DNA of 64,000 bases from Ideonella_A sakaiensis_A. Its GTDB lineage: Bacteria; Pseudomonadota; Gammaproteobacteria; Burkholderiales; Burkholderiaceae_C. Positions 46,651-56,103 of this stretch are shown here, piece after piece. Numbering within the stretch: position 1 is the stretch's first letter; every line of letters starts with the position of its first letter. The stretch spans positions 248,001 to 312,000 of the forward strand of contig NZ_CP182947.1 of the NCBI RefSeq assembly GCF_048320135.1. Direction: 5' to 3'. The notes beneath the pieces were generated by a model. It was not told the DNA's origin. It saw only the letters and a program-made list of their open reading frames with translations, and did no database searches. Both the position numbers and the translations under genes were made by a program.

Positions 46651-47922
46651 TCAGGCGCCGGCCGGGCGCTTCATCTGGCAGCTGGTCGGCGTGCTCGACA
46701 CATAGGGCTCGAACTTGCGCTCCGAGACCCAGGTCATTCCGGTGCCCTCGACGTTGTAGGGATTGTCCTTGTCGACCTTGCGCCAGGTCGCCTGGTACAG
46801 CGTCTGCTGCAACTGGTGATCCGACTTGCGCATCGTGATCTCGCCATTGAAGCTGTTGACCGACAGGCCTTCCATCGCGAAGGCGACCTTCACCGGATCG
46901 GTGCTTTTCGCCTTCGCCATCGCCGCCGGCAGCATCTTGAACAGATGGTAGGCGGTGGTCATCGAGTAGTCCTCGTTGAACTTCTCGCGGAACTCCTTCT
47001 GCGCCACCTGGTGGTCGCCCGGCAGGTTGACGTAGGAGCCGTAGACGATCTTGATCTTGCCGGCCATCGCATCGCCGATCACCGTCGGCGTGCCGGCCGC
47101 GCCGGCATAGTAGGTATAGAAATTGGCGTCGAGGCCGGCATCCTTCGCCGCCTTGATCAGCAGCGCCATGTCATTGCCCCAGTTGCCGGTGATCACCGTA
47201 TCGGCACCGGACGCCTTGATCTTCGCGACATACGGTGCGAAATCCTTGACCTGGCCGATCGGATGCAGATCCTCGCCGACAACCTGCACGTCGGGCCGCT
47301 TGCGGGCCAGCATCTCCTTCGCATATTTGGCCACCTGGTGGCCGTGCGAATAGTTCTGGTTGATCAGGTAGACCTTGCTGACCGATTTGTCGTCCTTCAT
47401 GAAGGTGGTCATCGCCTCCATCTTCATCGTCGTGTCGGCATCGAAGCGGAAATGCCAGAAGCTGCATTTCTCGTTGGTCAACGACGGGTCGACCGCCGCA
47501 TAGTTGAAGAAGACGACCTCCTTGCCCGGATTGCGGTCGTTGTGCTTGCTGATCGCGTCGACCAGCGCGCCGGCGATCGCCGAGCTGTTGCCCTGCGCGA
47601 CATAACGGATGCCCTGGTCGATCGCCGCCTTCAGCACGTTCAGGCTTTCCTGCGGCGAGCCCTTGCTGTCGAACGGAACGATTTCGAACTTGACGCCGGC
47701 CGGGTTGTTGGCCTCGCGCGCCGAGACGTACTGGAAGGTGCGGATCATGTTGTTGCCGATATTCGCAAACGGACCCGACATGCCGTCGATCCACGCGATC
47801 TTGACGGTCTCCTTCAGGTTCACCGCCCCCGCTTTCGGAGCCTGCTGGGCGATCGAGGCCGTGCTGCCGAAGGCCAGCGCGGCAGCAATGGACAAGGCGA
47901 GCGTTCTACGTGACAGGCGCAT
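46651..47922 (-). CDS. ABC transporter substrate-binding protein (LivK-like)
   Basis: A 423-residue periplasmic binding protein of the HAAT/Peripla_BP_6 type. A signal peptide (1-25) is followed by VKIAWIDGMSGPFANIG, the family opening, and later NSSAIAGALVDAISKHN and VITGNWGNDMALLIKAAKDAG. The ATG at 47922 has GGAG 7 bases upstream. Its neighbours suggest a ligand that feeds beta-oxidation (an organic or aromatic acid) and not necessarily an amino acid. Confidence 0.93.
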   Translation of the reverse strand: MRLSRRTLALSIAAALAFGSTASIAQQAPKAGAVNLKETVKIAWIDGMSGPFANIGNNMIRTFQYVSAREANNPAGVKFEIVPFDSKGSPQESLNVLKAAIDQGIRYVAQGNSSAIAGALVDAISKHNDRNPGKEVVFFNYAAVDPSLTNEKCSFWHFRFDADTTMKMEAMTTFMKDDKSVSKVYLINQNYSHGHQVAKYAKEMLARKRPDVQVVGEDLHPIGQVKDFAPYVAKIKASGADTVITGNWGNDMALLIKAAKDAGLDANFYTYYAGAAGTPTVIGDAMAGKIKIVYGSYVNLPGDHQVAQKEFREKFNEDYSMTTAYHLFKMLPAAMAKAKSTDPVKVAFAMEGLSVNSFNGEITMRKSDHQLQQTLYQATWRKVDKDNPYNVEGTGMTWVSERKFEPYVSSTPTSCQMKRPAGA

Positions 47923-48035
47923 GGTTGACTCCAATCGAGACCAGGTGCATGACATTAGCCCAGCGCGGCGATGCAAGGCTTCAGGGACTTCCCGATGCGG
48001 CGAATCGGCGCAGCACTCGTCGAGTCCGCCTGCGC

Positions 48036-49706
48036 TCACGGCGATGTCGGCAGCCGGTGCTCCTTGAACTGCTCGCGCAGTTTCAGCTTCTGGATCTTGC
48101 CGGTCGCCGTATGCGGCAGTTCGTCGACGAAGACGACATCGTCCGGAATCTGCCATTTCGCGATCCGGCCCTCGAAAAACTGCAGCAGTTCGGCTGCGGT
48201 CAGCGATGCGTCGGGCTTTCTGACGATCACCATCAGCGGCCGCTCGTCCCATTTCGGATGGTGGCAGGCGATTGCGGCGGCCTCGTGCACCGCCGGATGC
48301 GCCATCGCGATGTTTTCCAGCTCGATCGAGCTGATCCATTCGCCGCCGGACTTGATCACGTCCTTGCTGCGGTCGGTGATCTGCATGTAGGCATCGGGAT
48401 CGATCGCCGCGACGTCGCCGGTCGGGAACCACTGGCGGCCGTCGACCTCGACCAACGGCGATTCCTCGCGCTGGAAATAGCTGCGGATCACCCACGGCCC
48501 GCGGACGACGAGGTTGCCCGAGTCCTTGCCGTTCCACGGCAGCGGCTTGCCGTCGTCGTCGAGGATCGCCATGTCGACGCCGAAAATCACCTTGCCCTGC
48601 TTCTCGAGGATGCGGTGCTTCGCGTCGGCATCGAGCGACTCGTGTTTGGCCTTCAGTCGCGACAGCGTGCCCAGTGGCGACATCTCGGTCATGCCCCAGG
48701 CGTGGATCACCTCGACGCCGAAATCGTCCTCCAGCGTCCTCATCATCGCCGGCGGGCAGGCCGAGCCGCCGATCACGGTGCGGCGCAGGCTGCTGAATTT
48801 GAGCTTGTGCTGCTTCGCGTAGGTGATCAGCCCGAGCCAGACCGTCGGCACGCCGGCGCTGAAGCTCACGCGCTCGGCCTCCATCATCTCGTACAGCGAT
48901 TTGCCATCCAGGTGCGGCCCCGGAAAGACCAGCTTTGCACCGATCATCGGCGCCGCATACGGCACCCCCCAGGCGTTGACGTGGAACATCGGCACCACCG
49001 GCAGGATCACGTCGCGCGAGCTGACGCCCATTGCATCGGGCATCGACAGGCCGTAGGTGTGCAGCAGCGTCGAGCGGTGGCTGTAGACCGCGCCTTTCGG
49101 ATGGCCGGTGGTGCCGGATGTGTAGCAGATGCTCGACGCGGTGTTCTCGTCGAATTCGGGCCAGGCATAGTTGCCGTCCTCGGCCTCGACGAGGTCGTCG
49201 TAGCACAGCAGCTTGTCGATCGACGTCTGCGCCGGCATGTGGGCTCGGTCGGTCAGCAGCACGAAGTGCTCGACGCTCGGCAGCTGCGCCGCCAGCTTCT
49301 CGACCAGCGGCAGGAAATTCAGGTCGAAACACAACACCCGGTCGGCCGCATCGCTGGCGATCCACGCGATCTGCTCCGGAAACAGCCGCGGATTGATCGT
49401 GTGGCAGACGAGTTGCGAGCCCGACGAGCCGAAATAGATCTCGAAATGGCGGTAGCCGTTCCAGGCCAGCGTGCCGACCCGATCGCCCGGCTCGCAACCG
49501 AGCCGCGCCAGTGCCTGCGCGAGCTTGCGAGCCCGCAATTCGGCATCCTTGTAGGTATAGCGATGGACGTCGCCCTCGACCCGCTTCGACACCACCTCGG
49601 TATCGGCCGCGTGCCTGGCCGCATGCACCAGCAGCGACGAGATCATCAGCGGCATGTCCATCATCTGTCCGGTCAACGGGCGCGGGCTTCGTGCAAGCAG
49701 GTTCAT
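48036..49706 (-). CDS. Long-chain-type acyl-CoA ligase (AMP-binding)
   Basis: A 556-residue adenylate-forming enzyme that joins an acid to CoA. Phosphate loop YTSGTTGHPKGA, AMP site HAWGMTEMSPLG, PTGDVAAID, RSKDVIKSGGEW hinge and the catalytic Lys in TATGKIQKLKLREQF are all present. It is the FadD/DmdB-like class. It lies 113 bases before the transporter genes on the same strand and probably activates the imported acid. The start at 49706 is the first ATG that fits the family. Confidence 0.94.
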   Translation of the reverse strand: MNLLARSPRPLTGQMMDMPLMISSLLVHAARHAADTEVVSKRVEGDVHRYTYKDAELRARKLAQALARLGCEPGDRVGTLAWNGYRHFEIYFGSSGSQLVCHTINPRLFPEQIAWIASDAADRVLCFDLNFLPLVEKLAAQLPSVEHFVLLTDRAHMPAQTSIDKLLCYDDLVEAEDGNYAWPEFDENTASSICYTSGTTGHPKGAVYSHRSTLLHTYGLSMPDAMGVSSRDVILPVVPMFHVNAWGVPYAAPMIGAKLVFPGPHLDGKSLYEMMEAERVSFSAGVPTVWLGLITYAKQHKLKFSSLRRTVIGGSACPPAMMRTLEDDFGVEVIHAWGMTEMSPLGTLSRLKAKHESLDADAKHRILEKQGKVIFGVDMAILDDDGKPLPWNGKDSGNLVVRGPWVIRSYFQREESPLVEVDGRQWFPTGDVAAIDPDAYMQITDRSKDVIKSGGEWISSIELENIAMAHPAVHEAAAIACHHPKWDERPLMVIVRKPDASLTAAELLQFFEGRIAKWQIPDDVVFVDELPHTATGKIQKLKLREQFKEHRLPTSP

Positions 49707-49883
49707 GGCAGTTCCGGCAAAAGTCAGTGCCTGATGATAGAAAGCCGGCCGATCGGGCCGAGCCTCGGGTTTTCCCTGGCAGTTCGAAGATGCCGCGCCC
49801 CTGCAAAGCCATGCCGGCGTTCTGGCTTGGCCCGCCATTTACACTGCCGGCTGATCCGTTTGCATGAGAGGTTGGCTGCGCAG

Positions 49884-50300
49884 ATGCAAGACGAAAGGGA
49901 CAAGGACCGGCCGGTTCGCAAGACCGACGATGAATGGCGCGAACAACTCGCGCCCGAGCAATACCAGGTCGCGCGCCAGGGCGCGACCGAACGCGCATTC
50001 ACCGGCAGATACTGGGACCACTGGGAACCGGGCGCCTACCGCTGTGTCGGCTGCGGCATACCCTTGTTCGAGTCGTCGACCAAATTCGACGCCGGTTGCG
50101 GCTGGCCGAGTTATTACGAACCGGTCAACTCGGAAGTGATCGACCGGATCGTCGACAATAGCCACGGGATGGTCAGGATCGAGGTTCGCTGCAACAACTG
50201 CGGCTCGCACCTTGGTCACGTCTTTCCCGACGGCCCGCAACCCACTGGCGAGCGCTTCTGCATCAATTCGGCGGCGATCGATTTCAGCGCCGAGAAGTAA
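49884..50300 (+). CDS. msrB: Peptide-methionine (R)-S-oxide reductase
   Basis: A 138-residue repair enzyme that reduces methionine-R-sulfoxide in proteins. Zinc site CVGC (54, 57) and CNNC (103, 106), catalytic Cys126 in RFCIN, and GCGWPSYYEP are all visible. It starts the plus-strand set msrB-yciB-bolA-ppiC, divergent from the acyl-CoA ligase. Confidence 0.97.
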   Translation: MQDERDKDRPVRKTDDEWREQLAPEQYQVARQGATERAFTGRYWDHWEPGAYRCVGCGIPLFESSTKFDAGCGWPSYYEPVNSEVIDRIVDNSHGMVRIEVRCNNCGSHLGHVFPDGPQPTGERFCINSAAIDFSAEK

Positions 50301-50375
50301 GCCCGCCCCGCGCACGTCCGACACCATTGCCGTGCCGGACGATGCTCCCAAGAATCGACCGATACCGGCCCCCAG

Positions 50376-51032
50376 ATGAAGCTGCTGTTCGATTTTCTGC
50401 CGATCCTGCTGTTCTTCGCGACGTTCAAATATGCGGAGGGGCATGCCGACTGGGCGGCGGATTTTGCAACCACCCATTTCGGGTTTTTTGTCTCCGGCGG
50501 CATCGTCGGCGCACAGGAGGCGCCGGTGCTGCTGGCCACGCTGGTCGTGATTGCCGCCACCGCGTTGCAGATCGGCTGGCTGGTGCTGCGCGGCCGGAAG
50601 ATCGACATGATGTTGTGGATCAGCCTGGCGCTGGTTGTCGTGCTCGGCGGCGCCACCGTCTGGTTCCACAGCGAAACCTTCATCAAGTGGAAGCCGAGCG
50701 GCCTGTACTGGGCCATGGGGCTCAGTTTCTGGATCAGCCAGGCCTTTTTCCGCAAGAACCTGCTGCAGGCGCTGATGGGGCATCAGGTCGAATTGCCGGC
50801 GTCGGTCTGGCAGCGGCTGAATTTCGCGTGGATCGCGTTTTTCGGCCTGATGGGCCTGCTCAACCTCTATGTGGCCTACAGTTTCAGCACCTCGACCTGG
50901 GTCAATTTCAAGCTGTTCGGCGGCATCGGCCTGATGCTGCTGTTCACGCTGGCCCAGGGGCTGTATATCAGCCGTCACATCAAGGAAGACGACGAGAAGG
51001 ATGCCGGGCCGCAGGAACAATTGCGCCCGTGA
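50376..51032 (+). CDS. yciB: Septation protein A / inner-membrane YciB
   Basis: A 218-residue membrane protein with five or six helices. KLLFDFLPILLFFATFKY at the start and FHSETFIKWKPSGLYW are the hallmarks. It affects septum and envelope integrity in other bacteria. The C-terminal tail is acidic. It sits 37 bases before bolA. Confidence 0.95.
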   Translation: MKLLFDFLPILLFFATFKYAEGHADWAADFATTHFGFFVSGGIVGAQEAPVLLATLVVIAATALQIGWLVLRGRKIDMMLWISLALVVVLGGATVWFHSETFIKWKPSGLYWAMGLSFWISQAFFRKNLLQALMGHQVELPASVWQRLNFAWIAFFGLMGLLNLYVAYSFSTSTWVNFKLFGGIGLMLLFTLAQGLYISRHIKEDDEKDAGPQEQLRP

Positions 51033-51069
51033 GCGATCGAAGTCCGATGATGTTTTTGCCGTGGTTCCG

Positions 51070-51336
51070 ATGAGCGTCAGTGCAGCCGATCTCGAGCAGG
51101 CGCTGCGCAGCGCGCTGCAGGCGCGTGAACTCGATGTGCGTGATGACAGCCACCTCCACGCCGGCCATGCCGGGGCGCGCGAAGGCCGTCATTTTGCGGT
51201 TCGCATCGTCAGCGACCGCTTTGCCGGGCTGTCGCGGGTGGCACGGCATCGCCTCGTATATGATGCCGCCGCCGTCCTGATCGAACGAGGCATCCATGCG
51301 CTGGCCATCGACGCCCGCGCACCCGGCGAAGTCTGA
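51070..51336 (+). CDS. bolA: BolA-family protein
   Basis: An 88-residue protein with the class II KH-like fold: SHLHAGHAGAREGRHFAVRIVSDRFAG (read in parts) contains the conserved His and the FxG-type loop, then SRVARHRLVYDAAA. BolA proteins act with monothiol glutaredoxins in iron-sulfur handling or as regulators. The order yciB-bolA-ppiC is conserved in Burkholderiales. Confidence 0.93.
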   Translation: MSVSAADLEQALRSALQARELDVRDDSHLHAGHAGAREGRHFAVRIVSDRFAGLSRVARHRLVYDAAAVLIERGIHALAIDARAPGEV

Positions 51337-51445
51337 TCCCGCCGCCGACGAACAACCCCCGTTTTCCTTCCAATGGTCGAGCCGACGCAGGCAGAGGCCA
51401 CCCCCCGCTGTACACAACAGTTTGTTTGAAAGGCCAGAGCCCATC

Positions 51446-52258
51446 ATGAAGAAGTTCTCCCACACCGCCACCGCCGCAGCGATGCTGCTGGTTTCCGCAT
51501 CGCTGCTCGCGCCGCTCGGCGCCAGCGCCCAGAATGTCGCCGTCGTCAACGGCAAGGCCGTGCCGAAGGCACGTGTCGAGGCCCTGCTCGAGCAGGCCGT
51601 CAAATCGGGCCAGCCGAAGACGCCCGAGCTCGAAGCCCAGGTCCGCGACGAGATCGTGTTGCGCGAGATGTTCCTGCAGGAAGCCGAAAAGCGCGGCCTC
51701 GCGGCAAGCCCTGAATACAAGACGCAGATGGAATTTGCCCGCCAGAGCATCCTGATCCGCGAGCTGTTCAACGACTACCAGAAGAAGAATCCGGTCACCG
51801 AGGCCGAGATGCGTGCCGAGTACAACAAGTACAAGGCACAGGCCGCCGGGACCGAGGTGCGCGCGCGCCATATCCTGGTCGAGAACGAGGAGCTGGCAAA
51901 AGCGCTGATCGCGAAAATCAAGGCCGGCGAAAGCTTCGAGGACCTGGCGAAGACGAATTCGAAGGACCCGGGTTCGGCCGCCAATGGCGGTGACCTCGAC
52001 TTTGCGAATCCGGGCTCGTATGTCGCCGAATTCGGCGACGCGTTGTCGAAGCTGAAGAAGGGCGAGATGACCAGCGAGCCGGTGAAGACCCAGTTCGGCT
52101 ACCACATCATCCGCTTCGAGGATTCCCGCCCGGCGCAGTTCCCCGAGTTCGACGCCGTCAAGGCCCAGCTCGAGCAGCGCATGGTCCAGCAGAAGATGGC
52201 CGATTTCCGCGACAGCATCAAGGCAAAAGCCAAGACCGACTACAAATTTAGCAACTGA
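51446..52258 (+). CDS. Periplasmic parvulin-type peptidyl-prolyl isomerase
   Basis: A 270-residue exported foldase. A signal peptide (1-28, ending ASA) is followed by a SurA-like N-terminal region (NGKAVPKARVEALLEQ, FNDYQKKNPVTEAEM) and a PpiC parvulin domain (about 130-225: ARHILVENEE, GGDLDFANPGSYVAEF, TQFGYHIIRFED). It probably helps outer-membrane proteins fold. Confidence 0.95.
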   Translation: MKKFSHTATAAAMLLVSASLLAPLGASAQNVAVVNGKAVPKARVEALLEQAVKSGQPKTPELEAQVRDEIVLREMFLQEAEKRGLAASPEYKTQMEFARQSILIRELFNDYQKKNPVTEAEMRAEYNKYKAQAAGTEVRARHILVENEELAKALIAKIKAGESFEDLAKTNSKDPGSAANGGDLDFANPGSYVAEFGDALSKLKKGEMTSEPVKTQFGYHIIRFEDSRPAQFPEFDAVKAQLEQRMVQQKMADFRDSIKAKAKTDYKFSN

Positions 52259-52494
52259 TCAGCCCCCCAGTCGCTTCGCTCCGCCTTGCAGACCGCGATG
52301 GGCGCAAGTCGCCCATCCCCTCGTCAGGCGCAGCCGGCCCACTGGGCCGTCAGCGTCCGGACTCGGCCCCCAAGGGGCGCCACCCATCGGCCCGGGGGGA
52401 CCCGGGCCTTGGGCGTAGCTTGATGGTGGCGGCCCGCTGCGCGGGCGCCATCAGTTCAGCACCGGGCGCATGGGGGAAAACATGGACTCGCCCG
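52259..52494. repeat. GC-rich repetitive spacer between convergent genes
   Basis: 236 bases with no gene. It holds stacked inverted segments: GGGCGCAAGTCGCCC, CCGGCCCACTGGGCCG, GGCCCGGGGGGACCCGGGCC and GGCCCGCTGCGCGGGCGCC. The last lies just beyond the ABC gene and may terminate both it and ppiC. The wording (CCCCCAAGGGG, GGGCGTAGC) is that of dispersed repeats seen in Burkholderiales; part of it resembles 36296-36374. Confidence 0.6.
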
Positions 52495-53178
52495 CTAGAA
52501 CACGGCCTCTTCGACAAGGCGGCCGGCTTCGATATGGAGTTGGCGGTCGCAGCGTTTGGCGATCGCCGGGTCGTGGGTGACGAGCACCAATGTGGTGCCG
52601 GCCTCGCGGTTCAGGTCGAACATCAGCTCCATCACCCGTTCGCCGGTTGCGAAGTCGAGGCTGCCGGTCGGCTCGTCGGCGAGCAGCACTGCCGGGCGGA
52701 CGACGAAGGCACGGGCCAGCGCGACGCGCTGCTGCTCGCCGCCGGACAACAGCTTTGGATAGTGGCCGAGGCGCTCGCCGAGGCCGACGCGTCCGAGCAA
52801 TTCGGTCGCCAACTTGCGCGCATCGCGCCGACCCTGCAGCTCCAGTGGCAACATCACGTTTTCCAGTGCGTTCAGGTTGCCGAGCAGCTGGAAACTCTGG
52901 AATACGAAGCCTACCCGGGCGGCCCGGACTGCGGCTCGTTGATCCTCGTCGAGTGAAAACAGGTCGTGGCCGGCCAATTGAACCTTGCCACGGGTCGGCG
53001 TATCCAGACCGGCAAGGATCGACAGCAGCGTGCTCTTGCCGGAACCGGAGGCGCCGACGATCGCCGCCGATTGCCGTGCCGCGAGGCTGAAGCTGATGTC
53101 GTGCAGTATCGTCAACGGACCACCGCTGTCTTCGACCTGTTTGGTGACGCCTTCGACGGTGATGATGGATTCGTTCAT
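52495..53178 (-). CDS. LolD/YbbA-type ABC ATPase
   Basis: A 227-residue ATPase of the macrolide/lipoprotein-export type: Walker A GASGSGKST (42-50), signature LSGGEQQR, Walker B with ADEPTGSLD. It resembles YbbA, which in E. coli diverges from tesA, as here. No permease gene adjoins on this side, so the partner must be elsewhere. Its start codon shares bases with the first possible start of the esterase (CATG). Confidence 0.9.
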   Translation of the reverse strand: MNESIITVEGVTKQVEDSGGPLTILHDISFSLAARQSAAIVGASGSGKSTLLSILAGLDTPTRGKVQLAGHDLFSLDEDQRAAVRAARVGFVFQSFQLLGNLNALENVMLPLELQGRRDARKLATELLGRVGLGERLGHYPKLLSGGEQQRVALARAFVVRPAVLLADEPTGSLDFATGERVMELMFDLNREAGTTLVLVTHDPAIAKRCDRQLHIEAGRLVEEAVF

Positions 53179-53200
53179 GAAAAAGGATGGGACGCGCGTG

Positions 53201-53878
53201 ATGCAGGAAAAACAATGGCGCCGCGGGCGACGCAACTGGCTGCTGCAATGTAGCGCGTCGCTGTTGGCACTGGGTCTGCCGGGTGTTTTTGCCAAACAGG
53301 GCGGCGCCAACGATCGCGCAACGCCGGTGATCCTCGTCGTCGGCGACAGCCTGTCGGCCGAATACGGCCTGCGCCGTGGCAGCGGCTGGGTCGCGCTGCT
53401 CGAGCAGCGGCTGGCACGCAACAAGATTGCTGCCAAGGTCGTCAATGCCAGCATCAGCGGCGACACCACTTCCGGCGGCCGCTCGCGTCTGCCGGCGCTG
53501 CTGAAACAGCACCGGCCGACCCATGTCGTGATCGAACTCGGCGGCAACGATGCGCTGCGCGGCCTGCCGCTGGCGATGACCGAAGCCAATCTGCGTGCAA
53601 TGGCGCGCGCATCGCTCGACGCTGGCGCCAAGGTGCTGATCGCCGGCATGCAGGTGCCGCCGAACTACGGCCGGCAATATTCACAGGATTTCGCCGCGCT
53701 GTTCGCCAATGTCGCGAAGGCCGAGGGAACGGCGTTGCTGCCCTTCCTGCTGACCGGCATTGCCGACGGGCCGACGGCCGACGAGATGTTTCAACCGGAC
53801 CGCATCCACCCGAACGAGTCGGCGCATCCGAAGATCCTCGACAACGTCTGGGCCGTATTGCGGCCGATGCTGGCCTGA
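53201..53878 (+). CDS. SGNH esterase of the TesA/arylesterase type
   Basis: About 225 residues. The basic N-terminus and hydrophobic stretch (RRGRRNWLLQCSASLLALG) look like an export signal with a possible twin-arginine. SGNH blocks: GDSLS (Ser50), SGDTTSGG, GGND and the closing PDRIHPN (Asp, His). This is the TesA/Ape1-like class with thioesterase, lysophospholipase and arylesterase activity. I take the ATG at 53201; an in-frame ATG at 53177 would overlap the divergent ABC start. Confidence 0.92.
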   Translation: MQEKQWRRGRRNWLLQCSASLLALGLPGVFAKQGGANDRATPVILVVGDSLSAEYGLRRGSGWVALLEQRLARNKIAAKVVNASISGDTTSGGRSRLPALLKQHRPTHVVIELGGNDALRGLPLAMTEANLRAMARASLDAGAKVLIAGMQVPPNYGRQYSQDFAALFANVAKAEGTALLPFLLTGIADGPTADEMFQPDRIHPNESAHPKILDNVWAVLRPMLA

Positions 53879-53902
53879 AGTCGCTCTGAACGCGCCGCTC
53901 AG

Positions 53903-53920
53903 CGCGGCGCGCCAACGGCG
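53903..53920. terminator. GC palindromes between convergent genes
   Basis: GGCGCGCC occurs twice, 3 bases apart (GGCGCGCCAACGGCGCGCC), so the RNA of either strand folds into an 8-bp hairpin. It lies between the esterase and DUF6600 stops. Confidence 0.5.
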
Positions 53921-53934
53921 CGCCGAGACGGCGC

Positions 53935-56103
53935 TCAGGGCTGCTCGGTTCCCCTGCCCGCCGAACCGCCGCGGCGGCGTTCGTGATCTTCGCGCGGCTC
54001 GGCCTGCGGGTCGCGCGGCGCGCGCATGCGCCGCTGCTCCGGGACCGCCGGCGGCGGCTGCATCATCCGCGGCGGTTCGATCTGGCGGTTCGGCTGTGCC
54101 GGCATTTGCGGCGCCGGCGGCATCATCGGCGCCGGCGCCTGCACGATTGGCGCCGGCGGTTGTGCACGCTCCGGCATCGGCGGCGCGAAGCCACGGTCCG
54201 GCCGCCCGCCACGCTGTTCGCCGCGCTCGAATGGCCGCTCAGGCTGCTCGGCGCGCGGCGGCCGCTGCCGCTCGAGTTCGACCGGCATGATCGGCCGCGG
54301 CGGCTCGATTGGCGACGCCACCACCGGCGCAACCGGCGCCGGCATCTGCGGCGCTGCCGGCGGGTTGTCCGGGCCGCGGCGATGGCCACGCCCCGGGCCG
54401 TCCCCGCGCTGCTCGCCCGGTTCGACCAGCCGGAGGTCGATCATCGCCGGGCCACGGGCCGGATCGCTGCTGTAGAACGGCGAACCGCGCGCTTCGGCCT
54501 CGCGGGCCCGGCGGTTCATCTCGTCGCGGCGCTGGTCGAAACGGCGCTCTTCGCGGCGCCAGCGGTCGCTGCCATCAGCACGGCCATCGGCGCCAGGGCG
54601 ATGGAATGGCGCCGTACCGTCGGCGACCGGATCGGCAGACCGGCGGCCGCCCGGCCGCTCGCGGTTCCCGCGCGGGTCGCGGTGGTCACGGCCCTGCCCC
54701 AGCCACGGCGGCGTCGGTGCGGTGACGACCGGCGAGCCGGGCAATCGGTCGAGATCACGCGCAGCATCGCCGCGCCGCCAATGCGGATCGACGTGCACGC
54801 GGCGATGGTCGTCACCGCGGCGCGTGAAAGCCTCGACCGGTATCGTCGTCGTACCGTGGTGGAATTTGCGATTGCGGTATTCGATGCCGCGCTGCGGCGA
54901 GGTCGTATGGATCACCCGGTCGATGTCGGCCGGGTGGCGGAAATGCGGCCCATTCACGACCCGCACATAGTCGCGGCTGACCCGGTAGGCCGGCACATAG
55001 GGTTCGTGCGGTGCCAGCGGAAACCAGCCGACGCCGCGGCCGCCGCCGATCGTCAGCGACACGCTGGCGCCGCTGCCGCCGATCCAGCCGACCAGCGCCG
55101 GCGCATAGATCGGCCGTGCGACACGTCGGCCCGGCGCCCACCACCAGCGGTTGTCGACGACGATCCAGCGGCCGTAGTGGAATGGCGCAAATCCCCACGG
55201 CGCGTCATCGACCCAGGTCCAGCCCCATGGCGAGACCCAGGCCCAGTGACCGGCGGCATACGGCGCCCAGCCGCCGGGCACCTGGTGCGGTGTCCAGATC
55301 GCTCCGTATTCCGGATCCTCCGACCAGCGGCCATGGCGATCCAGGTCCTGGTAGCCGGTCATCTCCGGAGACACATGACGGCCGGCCGTCGCGGCATCGG
55401 CGAGGCGGTCGCGCTCGCCGATCCACGATGCAAATGCGTCGAAACGCGGCTGGCCGAGGCTGTACATCGCGCGTCCGCCGGCGTCGATCCAGAAGCTCGC
55501 GCGCTGGCCCTGGTAGATCGTCACCGCGCTTTGCGGGCCGTCGTAGACCGCCTGCCCGGCGAGCACCGACAGTTCGCTGCGATCGCCGAGGCGCTCGAGC
55601 CGGTAGCTGCCGCTGCGCTGCGGCGAAAAGCTGCCGTCGGCGGTGCGCAGCAACAGGTCGCGGGCGGCGTCGTCGTTGCGCACCCGCAGCGCCAAGGTGC
55701 CGGCCTGCAACCCGATCTCGATCGCGTCATCATCGATGCGCTCGATATCGATGTCGGTCGGGCCGTCGAGCCGCACGGTGGTCGAACCGATCTGCAGTTC
55801 GAGCCGCGAGCCGGCTTCGGTCGACAGCCGGTCACCGCTGGTCACCGGCCGGTTGCGCACTGCGGCGATCCACTCGCCCTCTTCCGGATGGAACAGCCAG
55901 ACGGTGCCGAGCACCTCGGACAGGCGGCCGACCCGCCCCGGCGGGTCAATGGCCGCCTGCTGCTGCCGGTTGATCGTCGACCACTCGTGGGTCTGCGCAC
56001 CCACCGGCTGGGCGGTCGCGGCGCAGCCGGCGAGCAGTCCGGCAGCAACACCAGCCATCAGGAGCCGCCCGAGGGCCGCGTCAAAGCAATACGAAGTCAT
56101 CAA
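53935..56103 (-). CDS. FecR/DUF6600-type lipoprotein with Pro/Arg-rich tail
   Basis: A 722-residue predicted lipoprotein: lipobox LAGC at about residue 27, then a FecR-like beta domain (about 60-210: GDRLSTEAGSRLELQIG, YQGQRASFWID). A Trp-rich DUF6600 repeat follows (about 265-330: GGWAPYAAGHWAWVSPWGWTW, WWWAPGRRVARP, read in parts), then a long low-complexity region rich in Arg, Asp, Pro and Gln to the end. The function of DUF6600 proteins is unknown. Confidence 0.85.
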   Translation of the reverse strand: MMTSYCFDAALGRLLMAGVAAGLLAGCAATAQPVGAQTHEWSTINRQQQAAIDPPGRVGRLSEVLGTVWLFHPEEGEWIAAVRNRPVTSGDRLSTEAGSRLELQIGSTTVRLDGPTDIDIERIDDDAIEIGLQAGTLALRVRNDDAARDLLLRTADGSFSPQRSGSYRLERLGDRSELSVLAGQAVYDGPQSAVTIYQGQRASFWIDAGGRAMYSLGQPRFDAFASWIGERDRLADAATAGRHVSPEMTGYQDLDRHGRWSEDPEYGAIWTPHQVPGGWAPYAAGHWAWVSPWGWTWVDDAPWGFAPFHYGRWIVVDNRWWWAPGRRVARPIYAPALVGWIGGSGASVSLTIGGGRGVGWFPLAPHEPYVPAYRVSRDYVRVVNGPHFRHPADIDRVIHTTSPQRGIEYRNRKFHHGTTTIPVEAFTRRGDDHRRVHVDPHWRRGDAARDLDRLPGSPVVTAPTPPWLGQGRDHRDPRGNRERPGGRRSADPVADGTAPFHRPGADGRADGSDRWRREERRFDQRRDEMNRRAREAEARGSPFYSSDPARGPAMIDLRLVEPGEQRGDGPGRGHRRGPDNPPAAPQMPAPVAPVVASPIEPPRPIMPVELERQRPPRAEQPERPFERGEQRGGRPDRGFAPPMPERAQPPAPIVQAPAPMMPPAPQMPAQPNRQIEPPRMMQPPPAVPEQRRMRAPRDPQAEPREDHERRRGGSAGRGTEQP

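Noticed and set aside
46651..49998. One continuous 1115-codon minus-strand frame ending in LivK
   Set aside because: Only the last 424 codons form LivK, with its own signal peptide and ribosome-binding site. The upstream part is a shifted reading of the ligase gene, so there is no fusion protein.
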